From RFTU01 sp046094505 (GTDB lineage Bacteria; Pseudomonadota; Gammaproteobacteria; Burkholderiales; Burkholderiaceae_C), in NCBI GenBank assembly GCA_046094505.1, contig JBJTHN010000028.1, positions 57,986 to 121,985 on the forward strand: a stretch of 64,000 nt of DNA, read 5' to 3'. Of the stretch, positions 1 through 8,280 are shown in pieces. Each line of letters begins with the position of its first letter. Position 1 is the stretch's first letter. The notes beneath the pieces were generated by a model. That model had not been told where the DNA came from. It made no database searches and worked only from the letters and a program-made list of their open reading frames with translations. The position numbers and the translations under genes are program-made.

Positions 1-947
1 CCTATGTGAACGTCCAGGCCGATGAAGCCCTGCTGCGCATCACCCAGGACACCGTGCGCAGCCGAGAAGAGAGCCGGCAGATCGTGCTGGGCCGGGTGAA
101 GGCCGGCGCCGCTTCCCATGTGGACTTGGCACAGGCCGATGCATTGGTGCAAGCCGCGCGTGCCGCCTGGGCCCAGGTGCAGCGCCAGAAGGCTTTGGAT
201 GAAAGTGCCCTGGTGCTGCTGGTCGGGCGCCCGCTGCCCGAGCCCTTGGTGCCGGCTCGGGCCCAGGGCGCGGCTGGCCCCCCAGCGGCCAGCCTGCAGG
301 CCACGCTGATCGCTTGGCTGGGCCAAGCGGCACGGGGCGACAGCGCACCCCTGCCGGGCCTGCGGGTGCTGCAGGCCGGTGTGCCCTCTGAGGTGCTGGC
401 CCGTAGGCCCGACATCGGCGCGGCCGAAGCCCAGTTGCGCGCCGCACAGGCCAACGTGGAAGCTGCGCGCAGGGCGTACTTCCCGCGGATCGCGCTGACG
501 GCCTCGTATGGCCAAGCCAGCAAGGAGCTCTCGGCCCTGTTTGCCGGCGGCACCTGGGTGTGGGGCGTGGCGCCTCAGTTGATTGCACCCATCTTCGACG
601 CCGGCCGGTTGCGCGCCGGGGTGCAACAAGCCCAAGCCGTGCAGCAGTCGGCCCTGGCCCAGTACGACAAGACGGTGCAGGTGGCGTTCAAAGAAGTGAG
701 CGATGCGCTGGCCTCACAGACCCTGCTGGCCCAGCAGTTGCAGGCCCTGCAGCTTCAAGTGCGCGCCGAAACCCAGCGTGTGGGCTTGGCCCAGTCGCGT
801 TGGCAATGGGGCGCCACGGCCTACGGCGAGGTGCTGGATGCGCAGCGCTCGCTGTATGCCGCCCAAACGGCCCTGGTGCAAAGCGCCGCGCTGGCGCTGA
901 TCAACCAAGCCACCCTGTACAAGGTGTTGGGGGGCGGCCTACCCTGA
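1..947 (+). CDS. RND/MDR efflux outer-membrane factor (NodT/OprM-like), 5' end outside window
   Basis: This is the C-terminal roughly 315 residues of a TolC-like outer-membrane channel that pairs with an inner-membrane pump and a periplasmic adaptor to export drugs or other small molecules. The frame is open at the left edge, so the real start and any lipoprotein signal lie outside; family members are usually 450-500 residues. Two OEP repeats can be followed. The features are long Ala/Gln-rich helices, the inter-repeat segment with VPSEVLARRPDIGAAEAQLRA (shortened here: LARRPDI near residue 130), and the closing stretch that ends in LYKVLGGG, typical of the NodT family. Its pump and adaptor genes would be expected to the left. 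The ATG at position 4 is out of frame and is not a start. Family assignment is firm; substrate unknown. Confidence 0.9.
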   Translation, partial: YVNVQADEALLRITQDTVRSREESRQIVLGRVKAGAASHVDLAQADALVQAARAAWAQVQRQKALDESALVLLVGRPLPEPLVPARAQGAAGPPAASLQATLIAWLGQAARGDSAPLPGLRVLQAGVPSEVLARRPDIGAAEAQLRAAQANVEAARRAYFPRIALTASYGQASKELSALFAGGTWVWGVAPQLIAPIFDAGRLRAGVQQAQAVQQSALAQYDKTVQVAFKEVSDALASQTLLAQQLQALQLQVRAETQRVGLAQSRWQWGATAYGEVLDAQRSLYAAQTALVQSAALALINQATLYKVLGGGLP

Positions 948-1032
948 TCACCGGGCAATGCCCGAGTGCGGGCAGCCCTGCCCGCAATGATGCAAGCTGC
1001 GCCCCTTCGCAGGCCCCACGAAGCTCCCGACC

Positions 1033-1090
1033 ATGCCCCACTTGTCCGCCTCTGCTGCGCTGTCGCGCTTTCGTGTGATCGACCTCAGCC
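1033..1090 (+). pseudogene. N-terminal scrap of a CaiB/BaiF-type CoA-transferase
   Basis: From the ATG at 1033 the first 19 or so codons read like the start of a class III (CaiB/BaiF) CoA-transferase: ALSRFRVIDLSR is the usual first beta strand of these enzymes. Resemblance stops abruptly near 1090. The next bases, in another frame, look like the C-terminus of an unrelated protein (MmgE/PrpD, next entry). I read this as the left side of a deletion junction. Nothing here can be functional. The assignment rests on a short stretch recalled from the family, so it is moderate. Confidence 0.5.
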
Positions 1091-1291
1091 GGGCGTCGGC
1101 TGCGGGTGTTTGTGGAGCATGCCATTGGCTCGCTGCAACGCCCCATGAGCGATGCGGCCTTGGCCGACAAGTTCCATGCGCAGGCCGATGCGGTCTTGGG
1201 CCGGCATTGCGTTCAGGCGCTCGTGCAAATGTGTTGGCAGGTGGCGCAGCTGCCGCAAGCCCGCGCGCTGAGCTCAGCGGCCGCCGGCTGA
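1091..1291 (+). pseudogene. C-terminal remnant of an MmgE/PrpD family protein
   Basis: In frame 2, from about 1091 to the TGA at 1289-1291, the translation contains VEHAIGSLQRPMSDAALADK and then QVAQLPQARAL. This matches the C-terminal helices of MmgE/PrpD proteins (2-methylcitrate dehydratase and related enzymes), where a His-x-x-Gly-S-x-x-x-PMSD pattern and a closing L-P-x-x-R-x-L are usual. More than 350 N-terminal residues are missing, and a stop at 1076-1078 closes the frame upstream. The fragment abuts the CoA-transferase scrap and overlaps the 3' end of the convergent DUF2520 gene by 18 bases. A large internal deletion in an acyl-CoA gene pair is the simplest reading. Confidence 0.6.
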
Positions 1292-2215
1292 AGGCGGTGC
1301 GCTCAGCAGCGCCTGCAGGGCCTGCGCCTGCGCGTCGCTGAGCTTTCCCGTGGTACGCGCCAGCTGCAAGCTGAACAGGCTCAAGTCCGCGTAGAGCTGC
1401 CGTTGCGCGGGGCCCACCTCAGCCAAGGCCTGCAGGTGGCGCGCCAGCACCCCTTGGTCGCCGCGGGCCACCACACCGGCCAGGGCCGTGCCCACGCCCT
1501 GCGCTTCAATGGCCTTGACGGTGCTTTGCAACAAAGGCACCAGCGCCTCCAAGGCCTGCTCTGGCGGCACGCCAAAGCGGGCCCAATGCTGCACGGCTTG
1601 CGCCATCAAGGTCACCACAAACGAGCCGGCGTAGTGCGCGCTGGCGTGGTACAGCGCACGGCTGCCCGCCGGCAGTTCAAAGGGGCGCATGCCGATGCGG
1701 CGTGCCAAGGCTGCCAGACCGGCAGCGGTTGGGGGGTCGGGCGACTCCACCGCCACGGCGCTGCCAGGCAGTGTGGCCAGGGCGGTGGCCACATCACCAA
1801 AGGTGTGCAGGGGATGAAAGCCCGCCACGGTGCTGCCCACGGCGGCGGCCGGCAACAAAGCGTCGAGTTCCGTGGCGCCACTGCAGTGCACCACGCACAG
1901 GCCTGGGCGCCACGGCAGCGCCTGGGCCACCGCAGCGATGTGGTCGTCCTGCACCGTGATGAAGACGGTGTCACAGGCCTGCACCAGCACATCGGGCTGC
2001 GGCTGCACCAGCGGCCGGCTGCCCATGGCGCCCAAGGGCTGCGCCAAAGCCTGCGCCGATGCGAGGCTGCGGCTGCTGACCGCCGCCACGGCCACGCCAG
2101 CCCGCGCAAAGGCCTGCGCCAGGGCCTGACCCACCCGGCCCGCACCGATGAAGCCCACGCGGCCGCAGTCCCAGGCCGGTGGCGATCCTGGGAGGGCATC
2201 CAAATTCACCTGCAT
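1274..2215 (-). CDS. Rossmann-like and DUF2520 domain-containing protein
   Basis: This 313-residue cytoplasmic protein has an N-terminal NAD(P)-binding Rossmann fold followed by a helical DUF2520 dimerisation domain, the layout of 6-phosphogluconate or F420-dependent NADP reductase relatives. The nucleotide-binding loop is VGFIGAGRVGQALA at about residues 20-33. HCSGATELDAL near residue 130 is a conserved family stretch. The DUF2520 part runs from about residue 170 to 300 and includes YHASAHYAGSFVVTLM. The substrate of this family is not established, so I give no reaction. The ATG at 2213-2215 is the natural start because the Rossmann fold begins close behind it. The gene converges on the decayed genes at 1.0-1.3 kb and is divergent from the molybdenum hydroxylase gene. 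Confidence 0.85.
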   Translation of the reverse strand: MQVNLDALPGSPPAWDCGRVGFIGAGRVGQALAQAFARAGVAVAAVSSRSLASAQALAQPLGAMGSRPLVQPQPDVLVQACDTVFITVQDDHIAAVAQALPWRPGLCVVHCSGATELDALLPAAAVGSTVAGFHPLHTFGDVATALATLPGSAVAVESPDPPTAAGLAALARRIGMRPFELPAGSRALYHASAHYAGSFVVTLMAQAVQHWARFGVPPEQALEALVPLLQSTVKAIEAQGVGTALAGVVARGDQGVLARHLQALAEVGPAQRQLYADLSLFSLQLARTTGKLSDAQAQALQALLSAPPSAGGR

Positions 2216-2291
2216 GGATCAAGCTTAGCGCGGGCCGCATCCCCCTTGCGGCTGCGCTGCCGGTAAGCTTGGGGCACCACAGGAACCTTCG

Positions 2292-4658
2292 ATGCCCACC
2301 GAACCGATGCCCACCGAACCCTCACGCCGGCGTTTCTTGATGTTGGGCGTGGGCACGGGCGGTGCCTTGATCGTGGGCTGCAGCCCGGTCGACCCGCGTG
2401 AACAGGGCCAGGCACCACGGCCTGCAGACGCGGCCCAGGCCGCGGGTGCCTCACAAGGGGCCGGTGGCGTAGCCCTCAACGCTTGGGTGCGCTTGGGACC
2501 CGACGGGCGCGTCACCGTGGCCCTGCCACGGGCCGAGATGGGCCAAGGGGTGCACACCGCCCTGGCCATGTTGGTGGCCGAGGAACTCGAGGTTGCCTGG
2601 TCGCAGGTGAGCGTGGAAGCGGCGGGCCCGGGCCGTGTGTATGCGAACACCGCCTTGCTGCATGCGGTACTGCCCTTCCAACCCGATGACCAGGGCTGGT
2701 GGGTGCAGGCCGCGCGCTGGGCTTTGTCGAGCACGTCGGTGATGCTGTCGCTCAACGTCACGGGAGGCTCCACCAGCGTGCGTGCTGCCTGGGAACCCAT
2801 GCGCTGGGCGGGCGCCTCGGCCCGCGAAGTGCTTCGGGCCACGGCCGCCCGCCACTGGCAGGTGCCGCCGCAGCAGTGCCAGGTGGGGCAAGGACAGGTG
2901 CAGCACCTGGGAAGTGACCGCCGCTTGTCCTACGGCGAGCTGGCCGCCCTGTGGGTGGCCAAGCCCCTGGAGCCACCATCCACGCTGAGCCTCAAGCCGC
3001 CGGCTCAGTGGACCCTGATCGGCACCTCTCCCAAACGCCTGGACACCCCAGACAAGACGACGGGCCGCGCCGCGTTTGGCTGCGACCCGGTATGGCCCGG
3101 CCTGAAGCGGGCGGTGCTGCGCACCTGCCCCTATGTGCAGGGTCGCTTGGTGAAGACCGATGCACGAAAAGCGCTGCAGCTGCCCGGTATACGCGCCGTG
3201 CATGAGTTTCCCGACTGGCCCGTGCCCGCCGTGGCGGTGGTGGCCGACCACACCTGGCAGGCCCTCAAAGGCGCGCAAGCCTTGGAGCTGGAATGGGACC
3301 CCGGGCTCAACGCCGGTCACAGCACGGCTGCGCAGCTGCAAACCATGCACGACGGGCTCGATGACACCCCGGGCACACGGTTTCGGAACCTGGGCGACAC
3401 CGCCGCTGCGCTGGCCAAGGCCGACCAAACCCTTCAAGCCGACTACCAGGTGCCCTACCTGGCGCATGCGGCCATGGAACCCCTGAACGCCACGGCCCGG
3501 TTTGAAGCGGGACGGCTGCAGCTGTACACCGGCACCCAGTCGCCCATCCTGGCGCGCTGGCGTGCCGCACAAATCGCCCAGTTGGACATGGATCAGGTGC
3601 AGCTGGAGGTGCCCTATCTGGGCGGAGGTTTCGGCCGGCGCCTGGAAACCGACATCGTGGAACAGGTCACGCACCTGGCCCTGAAGATGCCCGGTACCCC
3701 GGTGCACCTGATGTGGACGCGAGAGCAGGACCTGCAGCACGATGTGTACCGGCCAGCGGCTGTGGCCCGCATGCGAGCCGCTTTGGCCAAGCCGTCTGCG
3801 CTGGCTGGCGGGGATGCCGGGCCACCAGGGCTTGCACTCAGCGCCCTGCACATCAAAGTGGTAGCGCCCTCGCTCTCAGAAGGCACGACCAAGCGCTTGT
3901 TCCCAGGCCCTTGGAACGACGCGATGCCCGTGCTGCCGGACAAGTCGCAGATCGAAGGCGCCCACGACCTGCCCTACGCCATCCCCCAGCAAACCGTCGA
4001 ACAGGTGTTGTGCCCATCGGTGCTGCCCGTCGGGTATTGGCGCAGCGTGGGCCACTCCTACAACGCCTTCTTCACCGAGTGCTTCATCGATGAGGTGGCT
4101 CAGGCACTGGCCCTTGACCCCCTGACCCTGCGCGAGCAGTGGCTGCAGCACCGGCCCCGCCACCGCGCGGTGCTGCAGGCCGCTGCGCAAGCGGCGGGCT
4201 GGGGCCGCCCCATGCCCGCTGGCCGCGCGCTGGGTCTGGCACTTCACGAGAGCTTTGGCTCGATCTGCGCACAGGTGGCCGAGGTCAGCCTCGTGCAAGG
4301 CCGGCCGCGCGTGCACCGCATCGTCTGTGCACTGGACGCCGGCACCGTGGTGCACCCCGACACGGTTCGCGCCCAACTCGAAGGTGCGATCGTCTTTGGC
4401 TTGAGTGCAGCCCTGTGGGGCCGGGTGCCCCTGGACCGCGGACAGGTGCAGCTGCGCGGCTGGGCTGACTACCCCGTGGTGAAGATGGCCGATATGCCCA
4501 AGATTGACACCATCCTGGTGCCCAGCGCCCAGCCCCCGGGTGGGGTGGGCGAGCCGGGCACGCCGCCGGTGGCACCCGCGGTGGCCAATGCCTTGGCGCG
4601 GCTGGATGGCCAACGCCGGCGCAGCCTGCCGCTGTGGGACCCCCCGTCGGCCACTTGA
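2292..4658 (+). CDS. xanthine dehydrogenase family protein, molybdopterin-binding subunit (isoquinoline 1-oxidoreductase beta-like)
   Basis: This 788-residue large subunit of a molybdenum hydroxylase belongs to the IorB branch, which hydroxylates N-heterocycles or oxidises aldehydes at the cell envelope. The N-terminus has a twin-arginine motif (SRRRFLML, residues 11-18) and then a lipobox-like GGALIVGC ending at Cys30, so it is probably Tat-exported and membrane-anchored. The active-site loop GVGEPGTPP carries the base-catalyst Glu at about residue 754. GGGFGRRLE near residue 447 is a molybdopterin contact. Family members work with a small [2Fe-2S] subunit and often a cytochrome; neither is nearby. 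The start is placed at 2292 because AGGAA lies 6 bases upstream; the first five codons are repeated as codons 6-10. Substrate unknown. Confidence 0.88.
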   Translation: MPTEPMPTEPSRRRFLMLGVGTGGALIVGCSPVDPREQGQAPRPADAAQAAGASQGAGGVALNAWVRLGPDGRVTVALPRAEMGQGVHTALAMLVAEELEVAWSQVSVEAAGPGRVYANTALLHAVLPFQPDDQGWWVQAARWALSSTSVMLSLNVTGGSTSVRAAWEPMRWAGASAREVLRATAARHWQVPPQQCQVGQGQVQHLGSDRRLSYGELAALWVAKPLEPPSTLSLKPPAQWTLIGTSPKRLDTPDKTTGRAAFGCDPVWPGLKRAVLRTCPYVQGRLVKTDARKALQLPGIRAVHEFPDWPVPAVAVVADHTWQALKGAQALELEWDPGLNAGHSTAAQLQTMHDGLDDTPGTRFRNLGDTAAALAKADQTLQADYQVPYLAHAAMEPLNATARFEAGRLQLYTGTQSPILARWRAAQIAQLDMDQVQLEVPYLGGGFGRRLETDIVEQVTHLALKMPGTPVHLMWTREQDLQHDVYRPAAVARMRAALAKPSALAGGDAGPPGLALSALHIKVVAPSLSEGTTKRLFPGPWNDAMPVLPDKSQIEGAHDLPYAIPQQTVEQVLCPSVLPVGYWRSVGHSYNAFFTECFIDEVAQALALDPLTLREQWLQHRPRHRAVLQAAAQAAGWGRPMPAGRALGLALHESFGSICAQVAEVSLVQGRPRVHRIVCALDAGTVVHPDTVRAQLEGAIVFGLSAALWGRVPLDRGQVQLRGWADYPVVKMADMPKIDTILVPSAQPPGGVGEPGTPPVAPAVANALARLDGQRRRSLPLWDPPSAT

Positions 4659-4662
4659 ACGC

Positions 4663-4678
4663 AGCCCCCGGGCTTTTT
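4663..4678 (+). terminator. short terminator-like hairpin with T-tract
   Basis: AGCC (4663-4666) can pair with GGCT (4671-4674) around a 4-base loop and is followed at once by four more T residues. It lies 5 bases after the stop of the molybdenum hydroxylase gene and before the next gene's promoter region. The stem is only four G-C-rich pairs, so efficiency is uncertain. Confidence 0.4.
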
Positions 4679-4754
4679 CGCATGCACGGCCCGCCGTGGC
4701 CGCCCTATAGTGCGTTCCACGTTTGACCACAGCGGTCCACCAGGAGGCCCTTCC

Positions 4755-6422
4755 ATGACCCGATTGACCCGTCCCAGCGCTAACGATTCTCAACCTGCAA
4801 CCGGGCTTGGCCTAAGCCGCTGGGCACAGCGCAGCCTGGCCGGCGCGGCTCTGGCCCTGGCGCCGCTGATGGCCGGAGTGCCGCTGGGCGCACACGCGCA
4901 GGGCGCGGCGCCGGCGGTGACGCTGCGCTGGGCGGCCCAAAACGACATCCTCACGCTGGACCCTCACTCCCAGAACCACAGCACCACCTCGGCCATCCTG
5001 ATGCACGCCTATGAAGGCCTGGTGCGCTACGACGCCGACCGCAAGATCGAACCGGCACTGGCCACCAAGTGGACCTACCTCAGCCCCACGCAGGTGCGCT
5101 TCGAACTGCGCCGCAATGTGCGCTTTCACGACGGCTCGCCGTTTACGGCCGACGATGTGATCTTCAGCTTCAACCGCATTCGCCAGCCCCAAGGCACGAT
5201 GGGCATCTATGTCACCGGCATCGCGGAAATCCGCAAGCTTGACAGCCACACGGTGGACTTCATCATGGCTGCGCCCAACCCGCTGCTGTTGCGCAACATC
5301 GTGGACTTCCGCATCGTCAGCAAGGCCTGGGCCGAAAAGAACAAGTCCACCGAGGTGCAGAACTACAGGGCCAAAGAGGAGAACTACGCCTCGCGCAATG
5401 TGATGGGCACTGGCCCCTACATGATCACCGGCTGGGTGCCTGACCAGCGCGTGACGATGAAGGTCCATCCCAACTGGTGGGACAAGCACACCAGCAACAT
5501 CACCGATGTGGTGTACACCCCGATCAAGAGCGACCCCACGCGCGTGGCGGCGTTGATCGCAGGGGACGTTGACCTGCTGACCGACCTTCCCACGCAGGAC
5601 GTGGCGCGCCTGAGGCAAGACCCCAAGCTCAAGGTGGTGGACGGCCCTGAAGTGCGCACCATCTTCCTGGCGCTGGATCAACACAGCAACGAACTCAAGT
5701 ACAGCGACGTCAAGGGCAAGAACCCCTTCAAGGACAAGCGGGTGCGCGAGGCCCTGTCCATCGTGGTGGACCGCGACGCCATCCGGCGCACCATCATGCG
5801 CGGGCTGTCCATCCCGGCGGCCATCATGGTGCCCCCCGGTGTGGAAGGATGGAGCGCCGAACTTGACGCCATCAGCAAGCCCGATGTCGAACGGGCCAAG
5901 CGGCTGTTGGCCGAAGCGGGCTATCCCAATGGATTTGAGTTTCAACTGAACTGCTCGAACAACCGCTACGTCAACGATGAGGAAATCTGCCAGGCGCTGC
6001 TGCCCATGTGGGCCAAGATTGGCATGAAGGTGCGCCTGGTGGCCGAGCCCTTTGCGCAGCACAGCGTGCGCTTCCAGAACTTCGACACCTCGGCCTACAT
6101 GCTGGGCTGGGGTGTGGCCACCTTCGATGCGCAGTACACGCTGCAGTCCATCGTACGCACCCGAACCACGGGCGCCGATGGGAACTTCAACTTCGCCCGG
6201 GTGAGCGACCCCCAGGTCGACCAATGGGTGGACGCCATGAAGACCGAGATGGACGCCCCCAAGCGCCTGGCCATGATGCGCGAGGCCCTCAAACGCACAC
6301 GTGATGAACACCTGCTGCTGCCGCTGCACCACCAGATACGCCCCTGGGCCATGAAGCCCGGCGTCAACACCCTGCACCGCTCCGACGACCGGCCCGAGGC
6401 GCGCTTCACCACGGTGCGCTGA
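4755..6422 (+). CDS. ABC transporter substrate-binding protein, family 5 (peptide/nickel/opine type)
   Basis: This 555-residue periplasmic solute-binding protein belongs to the DppA/OppA family. The start at 4755 is preceded by AGGAGG 7 bases upstream. An unusually long n-region (about 25 residues) leads into a hydrophobic core (AGAALALAPLMAGVPLG) and a signal-peptidase site around AHA-Q at residues 46-49. The mature protein shows the SBP_bac_5 pattern: LDPHSQN near the start, TKWTYLSPTQVRFELRRNVR and FHDGSPFTADDVIFSFNR. No permease or ATPase genes accompany it, so it is either an orphan receptor that shares a permease encoded elsewhere or a leftover. Di- or oligopeptides, or amino-acid derivatives, are possible ligands; the sequence does not decide. 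Confidence 0.9.
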   Translation: MTRLTRPSANDSQPATGLGLSRWAQRSLAGAALALAPLMAGVPLGAHAQGAAPAVTLRWAAQNDILTLDPHSQNHSTTSAILMHAYEGLVRYDADRKIEPALATKWTYLSPTQVRFELRRNVRFHDGSPFTADDVIFSFNRIRQPQGTMGIYVTGIAEIRKLDSHTVDFIMAAPNPLLLRNIVDFRIVSKAWAEKNKSTEVQNYRAKEENYASRNVMGTGPYMITGWVPDQRVTMKVHPNWWDKHTSNITDVVYTPIKSDPTRVAALIAGDVDLLTDLPTQDVARLRQDPKLKVVDGPEVRTIFLALDQHSNELKYSDVKGKNPFKDKRVREALSIVVDRDAIRRTIMRGLSIPAAIMVPPGVEGWSAELDAISKPDVERAKRLLAEAGYPNGFEFQLNCSNNRYVNDEEICQALLPMWAKIGMKVRLVAEPFAQHSVRFQNFDTSAYMLGWGVATFDAQYTLQSIVRTRTTGADGNFNFARVSDPQVDQWVDAMKTEMDAPKRLAMMREALKRTRDEHLLLPLHHQIRPWAMKPGVNTLHRSDDRPEARFTTVR

Positions 6423-6497
6423 AGGGGGGCACCGAGCACGGCGCGGCCCAGTTGGCATCTGGGTTCGCGATACCGGACCCTCGGTCCAAATCACCCC

Positions 6498-7178
6498 ATG
6501 TGCGCCCACTACGAAAACATCCGCGACCCACGCGTCATTCGAGAGCACTTCAAGGCTGAGCCGCTGCACGCCGATAGGGCTGCCGAAGTCAAACAGGATG
6601 TGTGGCCGGGCTATACCGGAACCTTCATCGTCCGGCCACCGGAGGTCGACCACGGTGACGAGGCGGTGGCCTCGCGCATTGCAATGCCTGGCGTCTTCGG
6701 CCTCTTGCCGCACTGGGCCAAAGACGACAAGTTCGCGCGCCACACCTACAACGCCCGCAGCGAGACGGTGGCGGAAAAGCCGAGCTTTCGTGATGCCTGG
6801 CGCAAGGCCAGGCACTGCATCATTGCGGCCCAAGCCATCTATGAGCCCGACTGGCGCAGCGGCAAGTCGGTTCCCACGCGCATCACCCGCGCCGATGGGC
6901 AGGCGCTGGGCATTGCGGGCCTGTGGGATGCCTGGCGCTCACCCCAAGGGAACTGGGTGCACAGCTACACCATGCTCACGATCAACGCCGATGCCCATCC
7001 CTTCATGAACCGGTTCCACAAACCCGGGGATGAAAAACGCATGGTGGTGGTACTGCCCGAGGATCAGTACGGCGCCTGGCTGCAGGCCAGCGCCGACGAT
7101 GCACGCCGCTTCATACAGGCCTACCCGGCCGAAGGCTTCGGGGCATGCGCGGCCAGCAGCGTGCCGCGTCGAATCTGA
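6498..7178 (+). CDS. SOS response-associated peptidase family protein (SRAP, YedK/HMCES-like)
   Basis: This 226-residue SRAP protein belongs to a family that covalently captures abasic sites in single-stranded DNA through the N-terminal cysteine, protecting stalled forks. After removal of Met1 the nucleophile is Cys2. The conserved NARSET motif is at residues 85-90, and the glutamate of the Y-E-P motif is at about 116, where YEW is more usual. The expected His of the H-x-RMP motif appears as H174 followed by KPGDEKRM, so there is a short insertion in the active-site loop. Downstream LPEDQYGAWL is also typical. The last 58 bases overlap the 3' end of the convergent hppD gene. It is divergent from nothing and follows the ABC binding protein by 75 bases. 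Confidence 0.85.
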   Translation: MCAHYENIRDPRVIREHFKAEPLHADRAAEVKQDVWPGYTGTFIVRPPEVDHGDEAVASRIAMPGVFGLLPHWAKDDKFARHTYNARSETVAEKPSFRDAWRKARHCIIAAQAIYEPDWRSGKSVPTRITRADGQALGIAGLWDAWRSPQGNWVHSYTMLTINADAHPFMNRFHKPGDEKRMVVVLPEDQYGAWLQASADDARRFIQAYPAEGFGACAASSVPRRI

Positions 7179-8236
7179 TCGCGCTCCAGGCTTTCGAACA
7201 AGGCCTTGAAGTTGCCTTCGCCAAAGCCCTGGTCCGCCTTGCGCTGGATGAACTCGAAGAACACCGGGCCCAGCACCGGCTGGCTGAAGATCTGCAACAG
7301 CAAGCGCTTGTCGCCGCCGGCGGTGCTGCCGTCCATCAAGATGCCCCGCGCCTGGAGTTCGCCCACCGGCTCGCCATGCCCCGGCATGCGTTCGTGGAGC
7401 ATTTCGTAGTACACCTCGTTGGGTGCGCTCATCAGCGGAATGCCCGCCATCTGCAGCGCGTCCACCGAGGCCAAGATGTCTTCGGTCAACAAGGCGATGT
7501 GCTGAATGCCCTCGCCGTTGAACTGCATCAGGAACTCTTCGATCTGCCCCGAACCGGCGCGGCCAGACTCTTCATTCAGTGGAATGCGGATCAGGTTGTC
7601 GGGCGCCGTCATCGCCTTGCTGGTCAAGCCGGTGTATTCGCCCTTGATGTCGAAGTAGCGGACCTCACGGAAGTTGAACAGGCGCTCATAGAAGCCCGCC
7701 CAGTAGCCCATGCGACCCCGGTACACGTTGTGGGTGAGGTGGTCGATGAGCTTTAGGCCATGGCCTACGGGGTGGCGCTGGTCCAGCGGCGCAAAGGCCG
7801 GCAAGAACTCGAAGTCGATGTCGTAGATGCTCTTGCCGTCTTCGAAGCGGTCGATGAGGTACAGGGGCGCACCCCCAATGCCCTTGATGGCCGGCAGCCG
7901 CAGCTCCATGGGCCCTGTGGGCACCTCCACCGGTTGGGCCCCCAAGTCCAGGGCGCGCGCATAGGCCTGATGGGAGTCCCGCACGCGAAACGCCAGGGCG
8001 CAGGCACTGGGCCCATGCTCGGCGGCAAAGTAGCCCGCGAGGCTGCGTGGCTCGCGGTTGACGATGAAATTGATATCGCCCTGGCGAAACAGCACCACGT
8101 CTTTGCTGCGGTGATGCGCCACCAAGGAAAAGCCCATGCGCTCGAACAAGGGCTCCAACAGACCAGGCTTGGGTGAGGCGAACTCGACAAACTCGAAGCC
8201 CATCAAGCCCATGGGGTTGTCTACAGGATCATTCAT
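7121..8236 (-). CDS. hppD: 4-hydroxyphenylpyruvate dioxygenase
   Basis: This 371-residue Fe(II) enzyme converts 4-hydroxyphenylpyruvate to homogentisate in tyrosine catabolism. The two-barrel VOC fold is clear. The facial triad can be assigned as His166 (in LIDHLTHNVYRG), His246 (GIQHIAL) and Glu328 (FFEFIQRK), close to the C-terminus as in the family. The C-terminal region GDKRLLLQIFS and GFGEGNFKALFESLERDQIRR are HPPD signatures. The length is normal for the shorter proteobacterial type. No homogentisate dioxygenase or fumarylacetoacetase gene is adjacent, so the rest of the pathway must be elsewhere. It is divergently arranged with the S9 peptidase gene across 44 bases, and its 3' end overlaps the SRAP gene. 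Confidence 0.97.
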   Translation of the reverse strand: MNDPVDNPMGLMGFEFVEFASPKPGLLEPLFERMGFSLVAHHRSKDVVLFRQGDINFIVNREPRSLAGYFAAEHGPSACALAFRVRDSHQAYARALDLGAQPVEVPTGPMELRLPAIKGIGGAPLYLIDRFEDGKSIYDIDFEFLPAFAPLDQRHPVGHGLKLIDHLTHNVYRGRMGYWAGFYERLFNFREVRYFDIKGEYTGLTSKAMTAPDNLIRIPLNEESGRAGSGQIEEFLMQFNGEGIQHIALLTEDILASVDALQMAGIPLMSAPNEVYYEMLHERMPGHGEPVGELQARGILMDGSTAGGDKRLLLQIFSQPVLGPVFFEFIQRKADQGFGEGNFKALFESLERDQIRRGTLLAAHAPKPSAG

Positions 8237-8280
8237 GCTGCGTCCTCTGAGGCCATTTTGGGGCCTAACATGCCAAGCCC

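Noticed and set aside
4812..6833. 673-codon minus-strand open frame opposite the ABC binding protein
   Set aside because: An antisense shadow rich in His, Gly and Val with no family resemblance; both plus-strand genes are firm.
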